Positions 1-6,078 of a stretch of 6,753 nucleotides of DNA are shown in pieces; the stretch's first letter is position 1; every line of letters starts with the position of its first letter. The notes under the pieces were generated by a model. That model had not been told where the DNA came from and did not search any database. It saw only the letters and a program-made list of their open reading frames with translations. Position numbers and translations under genes: made by a program. The DNA comes from Patescibacteria group bacterium. Its GTDB lineage: Bacteria; Patescibacteriota; Doudnabacteria; UBA920. The stretch lies in contig JAMDEL010000026.1 in assembly GCA_023487095.1 (NCBI GenBank), forward strand, positions 1 through 6,753. Direction: 5' to 3'.

Positions 1-4
1 GACA

Positions 5-33
5 GAATAATTTTATTCGGTGCTTAAAAACTT
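5..33. repeat. 29-nt gene-end repeat, copy 1 (end of rpiB)
   Basis: Identical to 1124-1152 at 26 of 29 positions: 15 matching bases (GAATAATTTTATTCG), three differing, then 11 matching (CTTAAAAACTT). It spans the last codons, the stop and the 3' flank of rpiB. The part around the stop is an A/T palindrome (GAATAA/TTATTC). Confidence 0.7.
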
Positions 34-400
34 AAATAAAATCTTCTGGGCCTCAGCCGATTTCAAATAATCCCCGGCCAAACACAGAACATTGGCAAAA
101 TCATCGTTGCGCGTGGAGTAGGCCAGTTTTTCGTTCCAAGCGGAAACAGCGCGCACGCCTTTTACTTTATTGGCCGCAATGCACATCCCCTGCCCGCTGC
201 GGCAAAGCAGCAGTCCAACATTGCGCGCGGGATTTTGGGCGACTTTTTGGGCGACTTTTTTTGCGTAATCCGGATAGTCGTCAGCCGGGTCCACTGCATA
301 AGGGCCCATATCCGTGAAGCTAATTTTGCGGGAAAGCAAAAAACTTTTTATTTTTTCCTTCAGGGCAAAACCGCCGTGGTCCCGAGCCTAAATAAAGCAT
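13..400 (-). CDS. rpiB: Ribose-5-phosphate isomerase B (RpiB/LacAB family), frameshifted near the start
   Basis: RpiB interconverts ribose-5-phosphate and ribulose-5-phosphate in the cytoplasmic non-oxidative pentose phosphate pathway. The main reading frame (13-339) holds the family hallmarks LLLCRSGQGMCIAANK, with the active-site Cys, then GVRA and FANVL. It lacks the N-terminal substrate-binding GSDHGG. That motif lies upstream in another frame: ATG at 398-400 gives MLYLGS, and removing one G from the GGG at 381-383 continues as DHGGFALKEKIKSF and joins the main frame, for 128 aa in total. As given, translation from this ATG stops at TAG 320-322 after 26 codons. The main frame has a TAG at 388-390 and its first plausible start is TTG 337-339, which would lose the Asp-His motif. 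At 128 aa it is shorter than typical RpiB (about 140-150). An Asp seems to occupy the position where many relatives have His just before the FANVL segment. The ATG begins 2 nt after the tpiA stop, so translation is probably coupled. The frameshift may be a sequencing error or a real lesion. Confidence 0.88.
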
Positions 401-402
401 AT

Positions 403-1104
403 TTATAAATTTATTATCTGATTAAAATATTTTGGTATGAGGCTGGCCCCGCCCGGCAGCAGCCCGTCTATATTGGGCTGGTCTAGATAGCCTTTGGCGT
501 TGTACGGGTTTACGCTGCCTCCGTATAAAACCTTGCCCACCCCAAACCTGTGCTTGATAAAGATGGCCATTTTTTCCGCATGCTCAGGAGAGGCAACCTT
601 GCTGGTCGCTAAAGGGTCGCCGTTGGAAATTGCCCAGACCGGCTCATAAGCCACAATGACTTTTGAGGCATCTAGACCCTTAAGGTCCATTTCTAGCTGA
701 GTTTTTAAAATATCGGTAACCTCCAAATCGTCCTGTTCCACCTTGGTGCCGAAACCCACGCACAAGACCGGAGTAATACCCTGCTCCAAAAGGGCCCTGG
801 CCTTGGCGTTCACCATTTCATCGGTTTCCCCGAGCAGGCGCTTCTCGCTGTGCCCGACTATGCAATATTTTACTTTTAGAGATTTGAGCTGGACCGGCGA
901 GACCTGGCCCGTGTAAGCGCCCCGGTTCTCCCAAAAACAATCCTGCGCGCCAAGCCGGGGAAAACTTATGCCGGACAGAAACCCGGCCGGCGGACAAACC
1001 ACCGAAACGTGCTTGGATTTCCTAACTATAGCCGCCGCCAATTTTTTCGCCTCTTTCAGCGTTGGCGGGTTCAGTTTCCAGTTCGCAACAATGAGTTTTT
1101 TCAT
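403..1104 (-). CDS. tpiA: Triosephosphate isomerase
   Basis: TPI interconverts dihydroxyacetone phosphate and glyceraldehyde-3-phosphate in glycolysis/gluconeogenesis (cytoplasmic TIM barrel). The 233-aa product has the ANWKLN motif with substrate-binding Asn8 and Lys10, the GHSEKR motif with the electrophilic His85, the AYEPVWAI segment with catalytic Glu154, and the C-terminal phosphate loops YGGSV (194-198) and GGASL (218-222). It is somewhat shorter than the usual 245-255 aa. The catalytic lid (loop 6) differs from the canonical AIGTGKTAT: here the segment between AI (158-159) and SPEHA is SNGDPLATSKVA, about six residues longer and without GTGK. A Pro at 217 replaces the common Val just before GGASL. 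The ATG is 27 nt after the galT-like stop, and no clear Shine-Dalgarno precedes it. All catalytic residues are present, so it is expected to be active. Confidence 0.96.
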   Translation of the reverse strand: MKKLIVANWKLNPPTLKEAKKLAAAIVRKSKHVSVVCPPAGFLSGISFPRLGAQDCFWENRGAYTGQVSPVQLKSLKVKYCIVGHSEKRLLGETDEMVNAKARALLEQGITPVLCVGFGTKVEQDDLEVTDILKTQLEMDLKGLDASKVIVAYEPVWAISNGDPLATSKVASPEHAEKMAIFIKHRFGVGKVLYGGSVNPYNAKGYLDQPNIDGLLPGGASLIPKYFNQIINL

Positions 1105-1123
1105 CTTGTTTAAACTTAAGCCT

Positions 1124-1152
1124 GAATAATTTTATTCGCCCCTTAAAAACTT
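1124..1152. repeat. 29-nt gene-end repeat, copy 2 (end of galT-like gene)
   Basis: Second copy, in the same orientation and at the same position relative to the stop codon as the copy at 5-33, although galT and rpiB are not homologous. The products end in KFLRGE (galT) and KFLSTE (rpiB). In galT the repeat runs into the 27-nt gap before tpiA. Confidence 0.7.
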
Positions 1153-2133
1153 GGCCGTAACTTCCGGCGGAATCGGGTTAATTGGGATGCCTGTGGCATA
1201 CTCAAAGCCCGCCCAGATGGTCAGCCGCGGGAAAATTACCAAATGCCAATGGTAAGCCTTCTCTTCCTGCGCATTGTGCCGATGGTCGCTTTGCTGCTTT
1301 TTCAAAGGCATGGTGTGGATATAAAAATTGAGCGGCGGATCGGAAAGCTTGGTGTAAAGCTGGCCCAACATGACTTTGAGCAAAAAAGCAAGGTGCTTTA
1401 ATTCCTCTTTGGAAATTTCCTCAAACCTGGCGCCGTGTTTTTTTGGCAGAATCCAGGTTTCAAACGGCTTCCTAGCCGCATAAGCCGACAAGACCACAAA
1501 ATGCTCGCTTTCATAAACCACCCTATCCCCCACCTCCAGCTCTTCCTTGATAATATCGCAATAAATACAAGCGTGCTTCTGCTGGTAATAGTGGTAACAG
1601 CCCATAATTTCATCATGCACGTGCGGCGGCACAATCGGCGTGGCCATAAGCTGGTAATGCGGATGAATAAGCGAAGCTCCCGCATCCCGGCCGTGATTGT
1701 GGAAAATCTGGACGTAGGCAAGTTCCGGATGCTTGGAGAGCAGGTTCATCCTTTCAATAAAAGTTTCCAAGGTCAGTTCAACCGTAGCAATAGACTGCAA
1801 AGCCACCGGTTCATTGTGCTTGCGGGTAATAATTACCTCATGGTCGCCGTCCCCGGAATGCGAAGTGTAAAAGCTCTTATGGCGGTAAAGCGCGGTGTGC
1901 TCAAGTGCCGCAAACTTGTTGGGTATAATCCTAATCTCCCAGTTCTTCCCGTAAGGAAACCTGTAGAGCTCGGTATTTAAAGCCTCGTTGCCGGGACAAA
2001 ATACGCACTTCTTGTCCAATTCCGGCAAGCCTTCCATGACAGAATACGTCTTGTAGTCTTCCGGCCTTTTTGCCCGGTTCTGGGCGATCAGGACCCAGTG
2101 TTTTGATATTGGGTTTTGTCTAAATTCAGACAT
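1132..2133 (-). CDS. galT: Galactose-1-phosphate uridylyltransferase-like protein (GalT family)
   Basis: This is a GalT/HIT-superfamily nucleotidyltransferase. Classical GalT transfers UMP from UDP-glucose to galactose-1-phosphate (Leloir pathway) through a uridylyl-histidine intermediate. The sequence shows a zinc-type CVFC pair (Cys43, Cys46), a likely third ligand near His106, and the HPHYQ signature at 157-161, where His159 matches the nucleophile and Gln161 the GalT-type glutamine (many other HIT enzymes have His there). A second half follows, with CIYC (189-192) and the C-terminal HWHLVIFPRL (His295, His297) typical of bacterial and archaeal GalT. Length (333 aa) fits the family. The ATG follows the ruvX stop directly (TAAATG, no spacer), so translation is probably coupled; no Shine-Dalgarno is visible. 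The family also includes ADP-sugar phosphorylases and adenylyltransferases, and no galK or galE is in view, so the exact substrate is uncertain. Confidence 0.85.
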   Translation of the reverse strand: MSEFRQNPISKHWVLIAQNRAKRPEDYKTYSVMEGLPELDKKCVFCPGNEALNTELYRFPYGKNWEIRIIPNKFAALEHTALYRHKSFYTSHSGDGDHEVIITRKHNEPVALQSIATVELTLETFIERMNLLSKHPELAYVQIFHNHGRDAGASLIHPHYQLMATPIVPPHVHDEIMGCYHYYQQKHACIYCDIIKEELEVGDRVVYESEHFVVLSAYAARKPFETWILPKKHGARFEEISKEELKHLAFLLKVMLGQLYTKLSDPPLNFYIHTMPLKKQQSDHRHNAQEEKAYHWHLVIFPRLTIWAGFEYATGIPINPIPPEVTAKFLRGE

Positions 2134-2523
2134 TTAGCTATTTTGGTGTTTATGTTTGTCCAAATAATTCTGAAGCAGTATCTGGGCGGCCAAGCTGTCT
2201 ACATTTTTTTTGCCTCCGGGCAAGTTGTGTGCCATGACCGAAGTCAGCCTCTCGTCCATAACATCCACTGGAACCGCACAGGCTTTCTCCAGTTCAATCC
2301 TGAATTTCTCCACCTCCCGGGTCTTCTTGGTTTCCTTGCCTGCCATATTTATAGGCCAACCCAAAACCATCCTTTCCACCTCTTCCTCTTTTGCCAGGCT
2401 GCTTATCCGTTGCCAGAATTCTTTGGGCGACAAAATTTCCAATTCTCTGGCAAAAGTCCGGCTTTCATCGGAAATTGCCAACCCAATTCTTTTTTCTCCG
2501 TAATCAATGCCTAAAATCTTCAT
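2134..2523 (-). CDS. ruvX: Putative pre-16S rRNA nuclease / Holliday junction resolvase homologue (RuvX/YqgF)
   Basis: YqgF/RuvX is an RNase H-fold nuclease implicated in 5' maturation of 16S rRNA and, by homology, in Holliday junction processing; it is nearly universal in bacteria. The 129-aa product has the N-terminal ILGIDYGEKRIGLA strand (catalytic Asp7), the VLGWPINMAGKET segment (the family's V-G-L-P-x-N-M-D-G), DERLTS with Glu91, and the C-terminal DSLAAQILLQNYL with Asp109. That is the complete acidic triad at near-typical length. It is the first gene of the compact ruvX-galT-tpiA-rpiB block and sits about 38 nt downstream of the predicted start site of a strong promoter. The upstream AAGAG is only a weak Shine-Dalgarno match. 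Confidence 0.95.
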   Translation of the reverse strand: MKILGIDYGEKRIGLAISDESRTFARELEILSPKEFWQRISSLAKEEEVERMVLGWPINMAGKETKKTREVEKFRIELEKACAVPVDVMDERLTSVMAHNLPGGKKNVDSLAAQILLQNYLDKHKHQNS

Positions 2524-2567
2524 TTATGCTCTTTGGTTTTGATTCAAATAGGTTCTTTAGTCAATTT

Positions 2568-2596
2568 ATTATACCATATTTTAAAGCGCCTTTCAA
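2568..2596 (-). promoter_or_regulatory. Sigma70-type extended -10 promoter for the ruvX-galT-tpiA-rpiB block
   Basis: On the minus strand, TTGAAA (2591-2596) is followed 17 nt later by a perfect TATAAT (2568-2573), preceded by TGG, giving an extended -10 (TGnTATAAT). Transcription would start near 2561, leaving a leader of about 38 nt before the ruvX ATG. The -35 and the spacer lie inside the inverted repeat at 2579-2612. The match is read directly from the sequence; activity is inferred. Confidence 0.75.
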
Positions 2597-2612
2597 AAAA
2601 GGCGCTTTAAAA
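2579..2612 (-). terminator. Perfect 15-bp inverted repeat, probable terminator of the 595-aa gene
   Basis: Two perfectly complementary 15-nt arms (2579-2593 and 2598-2612) flank a 4-nt loop. The core is AAAGCGCC/GGCGCTTT and the outer ends are A/T-rich, so the hairpin has the A-stem-U form of a bidirectional terminator. It begins 22 nt after the stop codon of the 595-aa gene, as expected for a terminator. The U-tract on the minus strand is short (TTT, then AAAA), so termination may be partial. The ruvX promoter overlaps it. Confidence 0.65.
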
Positions 2613-2634
2613 ATCCTGGTTGGATTAAGGCAAA

Positions 2635-4422
2635 CTACGGAGTGAGATTCCTAAGCGGTGCCCGGCTCAAATAATCGTCTACGGAAGCGCAAAGGCTCGC
2701 ATTTTCACTGCCGCTGCATCCCGAACCTTTAAATTCATTGACCTTGCTTAAGCAGTCAGAACTATAATTGGACTGGTCAATACACGCAGTTACTTGTTCC
2801 TGAAGCAGCACTTCTTGTTGGCTGGGCGGAGGGGGCGGGGTCTCGTATTGGGTTCCGTCGGCGGGCAAGACCACCTGCATTTGAGCCGTGGCCAAACAGG
2901 TTGGCTGCTCTTTCAGCACGCCCACGGTGCCGTTGCCGGAAACCACTCCCCTGAAAACAAATTTTGTGGTTAGCTGCTCTGTCAGCTGGGCAACAAAGGC
3001 GCTAATAAAGCTGCTCGCATTGTTTATGCCTAACTGAATCATGGACTGAATAGCGGCTTTCTCACCACTGACAATCGCGTTGATGGAACTGGAAATGCTG
3101 TGATTGACCGCATCCCTGGGCGTTTTAAGGCCGGAACTGGTCAGCTCTTTTTCCGCAGACTTTTCCGACTCGCTTTTTGCCTGGTTTGCTAAATCGTCAT
3201 AGTGGAGATTCCAGCCGTCTGGGGAGGCCAGGAAGTTGCCCACCTTTGCCATTTTTTGGTAGTACTCCGGGTCAGTGGGGCTGACATCGTCCGGATTAAA
3301 GCCCAGGTAATCGCCGGCCTTGGCCTCAAACACGGCTTTAAGGTTCGGATCCTTCTTGTTGCAGTTAAACTGGGGAACGAATTTCTTAATAATCTGCCGG
3401 TCCAAATTATCATCCACGTATTTATTTAAATAGTCGTTCATATACTGCCCCGAAATTAATGCGTCGGAATAGTACATGAAGTTGGCTACCATATAGTTTT
3501 TTTCAATCTTGTCCACCAGCTTGCCGAGGAAAGAAGCCATAAATTTGGAGAAGGAAGCGACCAAACCCTCTTTTATGGCATCCATAATGATCCTGGGAAT
3601 GTCGCCTATGGTGATGGATAAATCGCCGAGGCCGAAAATTGCATGCGCGGTTTTTATAAACACAAAGGACTTATTACCCTCACTGTCTTTTTCCACGTAA
3701 TACGGCGTAATAGGGACATTGGCCAGATTAAATTTGGTATTTAGCTTGTCCAGTTCGTCAGAATAGGTTTTGGACTGATCATTAATAACGGCGTACTGTT
3801 GGTAGACCTTCGGCCAGGTAGCCTGTTCGGAGTCGGGGTTGTAAGACTTGGCCGTATCAAGCAGGTTGCCGTAAGACATATACGAAGTCAGCAAAGATTT
3901 ATGCAGGACCGCCGCGTCCCTGGGCACATCAATCTGAGCCAGTTCCTGGTAGCTTTTTTTATACTGCTCGGCAGCTTTATCTATAACCGAAGTGTCACCG
4001 CTAAAGATAGCTTCGCTGAGCTGCTTGGCTTTATTGTTAAAGTTTATCGCAATCCCGGTGCTTACGGATAAATAATCCGTCACTGCCTGGGCATCCGACT
4101 TCTTGGCAAGCTTTATATCTTTATCCGGCACCTGGGGCGGCACAATCGTCTGGCCTACATTAAGCTCGTCCTCCACCTCTTTCTTAATGTCGTCCTTGGT
4201 AATTATCTGCTGAAAAAGCTCTTTGCTGGCTTTCGGGTCAACCTGAAGGGTGCTTAAGTACTTCAAATAAGCCTGCTGGTCAACCACTGGCTTGGTTTTA
4301 TTGGGCACTTTTATTTCTTGGTAGCTGAAATTGGGCCGGTTCCAAAAAGTCACCACGGCCAGGACTGCCACCAGAGCTAAAGCGGTAAAAAAATACTGCT
4401 TTTGTTGTTTGGTTTCTAGCAT
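2635..4422 (-). CDS. Uncharacterised membrane-anchored, predicted extracytoplasmic protein
   Basis: I do not recognise this 595-aa protein. A Lys/Gln-rich start (residues 1-9) precedes one hydrophobic segment (about 11-27), which indicates an N-in anchor with most of the protein outside the membrane. Residues 50-240 are mainly helical and charged, with a helix-rich unit at 110-230. Residues 257-305 (from TAHAIFGLGD) are amphipathic. A mixed region with GWNLHYDD (403-410) and a charged Ser/Lys/Glu helix (413-428) leads to GLKTPRD (431-437) and a long helix (438-485). A PPPPP linker (529-533) precedes a C-terminal tail with four of the six cysteines (547, 557, 569, 578), suggesting disulfides. 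The architecture recalls large helical envelope proteins of Patescibacteria, sometimes near type IV pilus or secretion genes; this is a recollection, not a demonstrated homology. The gene starts 56 nt after the dnaX stop and has no Shine-Dalgarno, so it may be cotranscribed with dnaX. Confidence 0.85.
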   Translation of the reverse strand: MLETKQQKQYFFTALALVAVLAVVTFWNRPNFSYQEIKVPNKTKPVVDQQAYLKYLSTLQVDPKASKELFQQIITKDDIKKEVEDELNVGQTIVPPQVPDKDIKLAKKSDAQAVTDYLSVSTGIAINFNNKAKQLSEAIFSGDTSVIDKAAEQYKKSYQELAQIDVPRDAAVLHKSLLTSYMSYGNLLDTAKSYNPDSEQATWPKVYQQYAVINDQSKTYSDELDKLNTKFNLANVPITPYYVEKDSEGNKSFVFIKTAHAIFGLGDLSITIGDIPRIIMDAIKEGLVASFSKFMASFLGKLVDKIEKNYMVANFMYYSDALISGQYMNDYLNKYVDDNLDRQIIKKFVPQFNCNKKDPNLKAVFEAKAGDYLGFNPDDVSPTDPEYYQKMAKVGNFLASPDGWNLHYDDLANQAKSESEKSAEKELTSSGLKTPRDAVNHSISSSINAIVSGEKAAIQSMIQLGINNASSFISAFVAQLTEQLTTKFVFRGVVSGNGTVGVLKEQPTCLATAQMQVVLPADGTQYETPPPPPSQQEVLLQEQVTACIDQSNYSSDCLSKVNEFKGSGCSGSENASLCASVDDYLSRAPLRNLTP

Positions 4423-4478
4423 ATTTTTATTAATTTTTTATTTTTTGCTTAAATTTAATCTATCAATTCCCCGCCGTA

Positions 4479-6023
4479 TTACGTGAGTGCGTCTGCCAGG
4501 CCGGAGCCTGGAACGTCCGCCTCAGCGGGGCTCTCATTTATAACTGTAGCATATATCCCCAAATTTTTCCCGCTGGCTTCCCTAAGCGCTTGCATAAAGA
4601 CCCCGCTGCTCTTTGGGCTTTCCAGGCTTTGCTTATGGAATTTGAATTTTACCCCTAAAATTACCCGGCCATTTTCCACCCTCAAAAGCGAGGAATTTTT
4701 GACCAAATTGGCCAAGGGTGTGTTGTGTTTCCTGATATTTTCAATGACCTTCGCCCATACCAAAGAAACCTCTTCCAGGCTCGCCTGGTCCAAATTGGCA
4801 GGCTCCTCCGCTGAAAAACTGTTTACGGCGGTTTCGGATACTGCATCCCGGGGTTTGTTATTCTCACTGCTGCCAGGAACTGCTTCGGCTACGGCATTTG
4901 CCGCCTGCTCTTTTCTGCCTGCGGGGGAAGCCGTTGCGGGCTTCAAGGCGCGCTTGAGCGCGGCTTCCAAAGCGGCTAGGAGCAAAGGAATCTGCGGGTT
5001 GGAAGCTTCCTGGATTTCTTTATAAGATTTTAAAAACAGGCGCGTGGTATAAATTAAATCATTCACGGAAAAATTTTTACTGAAGCCCAAAACCGTTTTG
5101 ACTTGTTTTGTCCCGGTCGCGCCTTCTTCGCCTTTGCCTGCCACTTTTTCAACCAAAACTTTGCGCAGGTATTCCAAAAAGTCCCGATTGAACACCACAA
5201 AATCCTGACCGCGTTCGGAGAGCCGGTCAAAAAAAGCCGGCAGCTCGGCGCCCTGACCGCCTTCTATCAACCCTAGCAAATCTTCACATAGCGCCAAATC
5301 GGTAATCCCCAAGAGCTGGCGGCATTCTTCCGCCGTGGCCTCTTTGCCCAAAGTCAAAACTTTGCCTAAAAGAGAAAGCGCGTCTCGCACGCTGCCTTCG
5401 GCATTTTGTGCGACCAAAGCGACAATCTCTTCGGGCAAAACCGACCCTTCCTGCTCCAGAATTTTCTTCAACTGGTGTTCAATATCGGCTTCAGACAGCG
5501 CCTTAAAATCAAACCGCTGAGTCCGGGAAACTATCGTGGGCAAGACCTTGCCTATTTCGGTAGTGGCTAAAATAAAAATCGCGTGCTTGGGCGGTTCTTC
5601 CAAAGTCTTTAAAAGCGCGTTAAAAGCCGGTTTGGACAGCATATGCACTTCATCAATGATGATGATTTTGTATTTGCCCGCCGACGGCGCAAACCTGACG
5701 TGCTCAATAATATCGCGCACGTTGTCAACGCCAGTATAGGAAGCCGCGTCTATTTCCACCAAATCCAAAAAATTCCCCTGCATCACCTGAAGACAAACCG
5801 GGCATTCGCCGCATGGCTCCCCGTCTTTGGGGTTCTGGCAGTTAACCGCCTTGGCAAAAATCCGAGCCACGGAAGTTTTGCCTACGCCACGGCTGCCCGT
5901 AAACAAATAGGCATGTGCAACCTCCCCCCGCGTAACCTGGTTTTTGAGGGTTCTGATTATATACTTTTGGTTCAAGACATCCGCAAAGGTTTGCGGCCGG
6001 TATTTTCTATATAAAACAGCCAT
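4479..6023 (-). CDS. dnaX: DNA polymerase III subunit gamma/tau (clamp loader ATPase)
   Basis: DnaX is the AAA+ ATPase of the replicative clamp loader, which loads the beta clamp on DNA and links polymerases in the replisome. The 514-aa product begins with the family-typical LYRKYRPQTFADV. It carries Walker A GSRGVGKT (43-50), a four-Cys zinc module (62, 71, 74, 77), Walker B IIIDEVHML (121-129), sensor 1 LATTE, the SRT arginine-finger motif (166-168), and sensor 2 GSVRDALSLL (210-219). A collar domain follows (about 240-355). After it comes a low-complexity Ala/Glu/Pro-rich linker (360-415) and a small C-terminal domain (about 418-495, with LVWAKVIENIRKH and NGRVILGVKF) like that of tau proteins in Gram-positives. 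Length is between gamma and E. coli tau (643 aa). The ATG at 6021-6023 matches the family start and sits directly after a promoter -10 element. Confidence 0.97.
   Translation of the reverse strand: MAVLYRKYRPQTFADVLNQKYIIRTLKNQVTRGEVAHAYLFTGSRGVGKTSVARIFAKAVNCQNPKDGEPCGECPVCLQVMQGNFLDLVEIDAASYTGVDNVRDIIEHVRFAPSAGKYKIIIIDEVHMLSKPAFNALLKTLEEPPKHAIFILATTEIGKVLPTIVSRTQRFDFKALSEADIEHQLKKILEQEGSVLPEEIVALVAQNAEGSVRDALSLLGKVLTLGKEATAEECRQLLGITDLALCEDLLGLIEGGQGAELPAFFDRLSERGQDFVVFNRDFLEYLRKVLVEKVAGKGEEGATGTKQVKTVLGFSKNFSVNDLIYTTRLFLKSYKEIQEASNPQIPLLLAALEAALKRALKPATASPAGRKEQAANAVAEAVPGSSENNKPRDAVSETAVNSFSAEEPANLDQASLEEVSLVWAKVIENIRKHNTPLANLVKNSSLLRVENGRVILGVKFKFHKQSLESPKSSGVFMQALREASGKNLGIYATVINESPAEADVPGSGLADALT
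4496..4511 (-). other. Small hairpin at the 3' end of dnaX
   Basis: A perfect 6-bp stem (CCAGGC/GCCTGG) closes a 4-nt loop. Read as minus-strand RNA the loop is UCCG closed by C-G, which fits the stable UNCG tetraloop class. It lies within the last dnaX codons, about 14 nt before the stop, and no U-tract follows, so it is not an intrinsic terminator. It could affect mRNA stability or be incidental to the coding sequence. Confidence 0.35.
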
Positions 6024-6030
6024 ATAAGTT

Positions 6031-6060
6031 ATTATAACAAATTAATTTTTTACCTGCTAA
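6031..6060 (-). promoter_or_regulatory. Extended -10 promoter of dnaX, predicted leaderless
   Basis: On the minus strand a perfect TATAAT (6031-6036) is preceded by TGT (extended -10, TGnTATAAT), with a partial -35 TTAGCA (6055-6060, 4 of 6 matches) at 18-nt spacing. Only 7 nt separate the -10 from the dnaX ATG, so transcription should start at or one base before the A of ATG. No Shine-Dalgarno exists. The extended -10 compensates for the weak -35. Confidence 0.7.
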
Positions 6061-6061
6061 A

Positions 6062-6078
6062 CAATAGCTAAGCAATTG
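6062..6078. promoter_or_regulatory. 17-nt imperfect dyad between the divergent promoters (candidate operator)
   Basis: CAATAGCTAAGCAATTG is symmetric at 7 of 8 base pairs around a central A. It lies just beyond the dnaX -35 (6055-6060) and overlaps the first bases of the plus-strand TTGACA (6076-6081). Its size and position suit a dimeric regulator's operator, but no regulator gene is in the window and chance symmetry in AT-rich DNA cannot be excluded. Confidence 0.4.

Noticed and set aside
235..258. Perfect 12-nt tandem repeat in rpiB (encoding KVAQ twice)
   Set aside because: The RpiB alignment expects the same length and V-A spacing in this helix, so it looks like helical periodicity with shared codons and not a recent duplication.
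1435..1980. 181-aa open frame on the plus strand, antisense to the galT-like gene
   Set aside because: It lies entirely within a well-supported gene, has no recognisable motif, and no promoter or Shine-Dalgarno was seen.
2116..2645. Several plus-strand open frames over ruvX and the adjoining gap
   Set aside because: They overlap a complete ruvX and run through the promoter/inverted repeat; translations show no family signal.
4423..4478. Possible separate promoter for the 595-aa gene (TTGATA in the A/T-rich gap)
   Set aside because: No convincing -10 at a suitable spacing; the low-complexity A/T sequence makes chance matches likely, and cotranscription with dnaX is simpler.
4483..5025. 180-aa open frame on the plus strand, antisense to the 3' part of dnaX
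   Set aside because: It is a Ser/Ala/Leu-rich reverse reading of the dnaX linker region, with no family features and no initiation signals.
5643..6014. 123-aa open frame on the plus strand, antisense to the dnaX ATPase domain
   Set aside because: It mirrors the conserved Walker and zinc regions of dnaX, and nothing supports expression.
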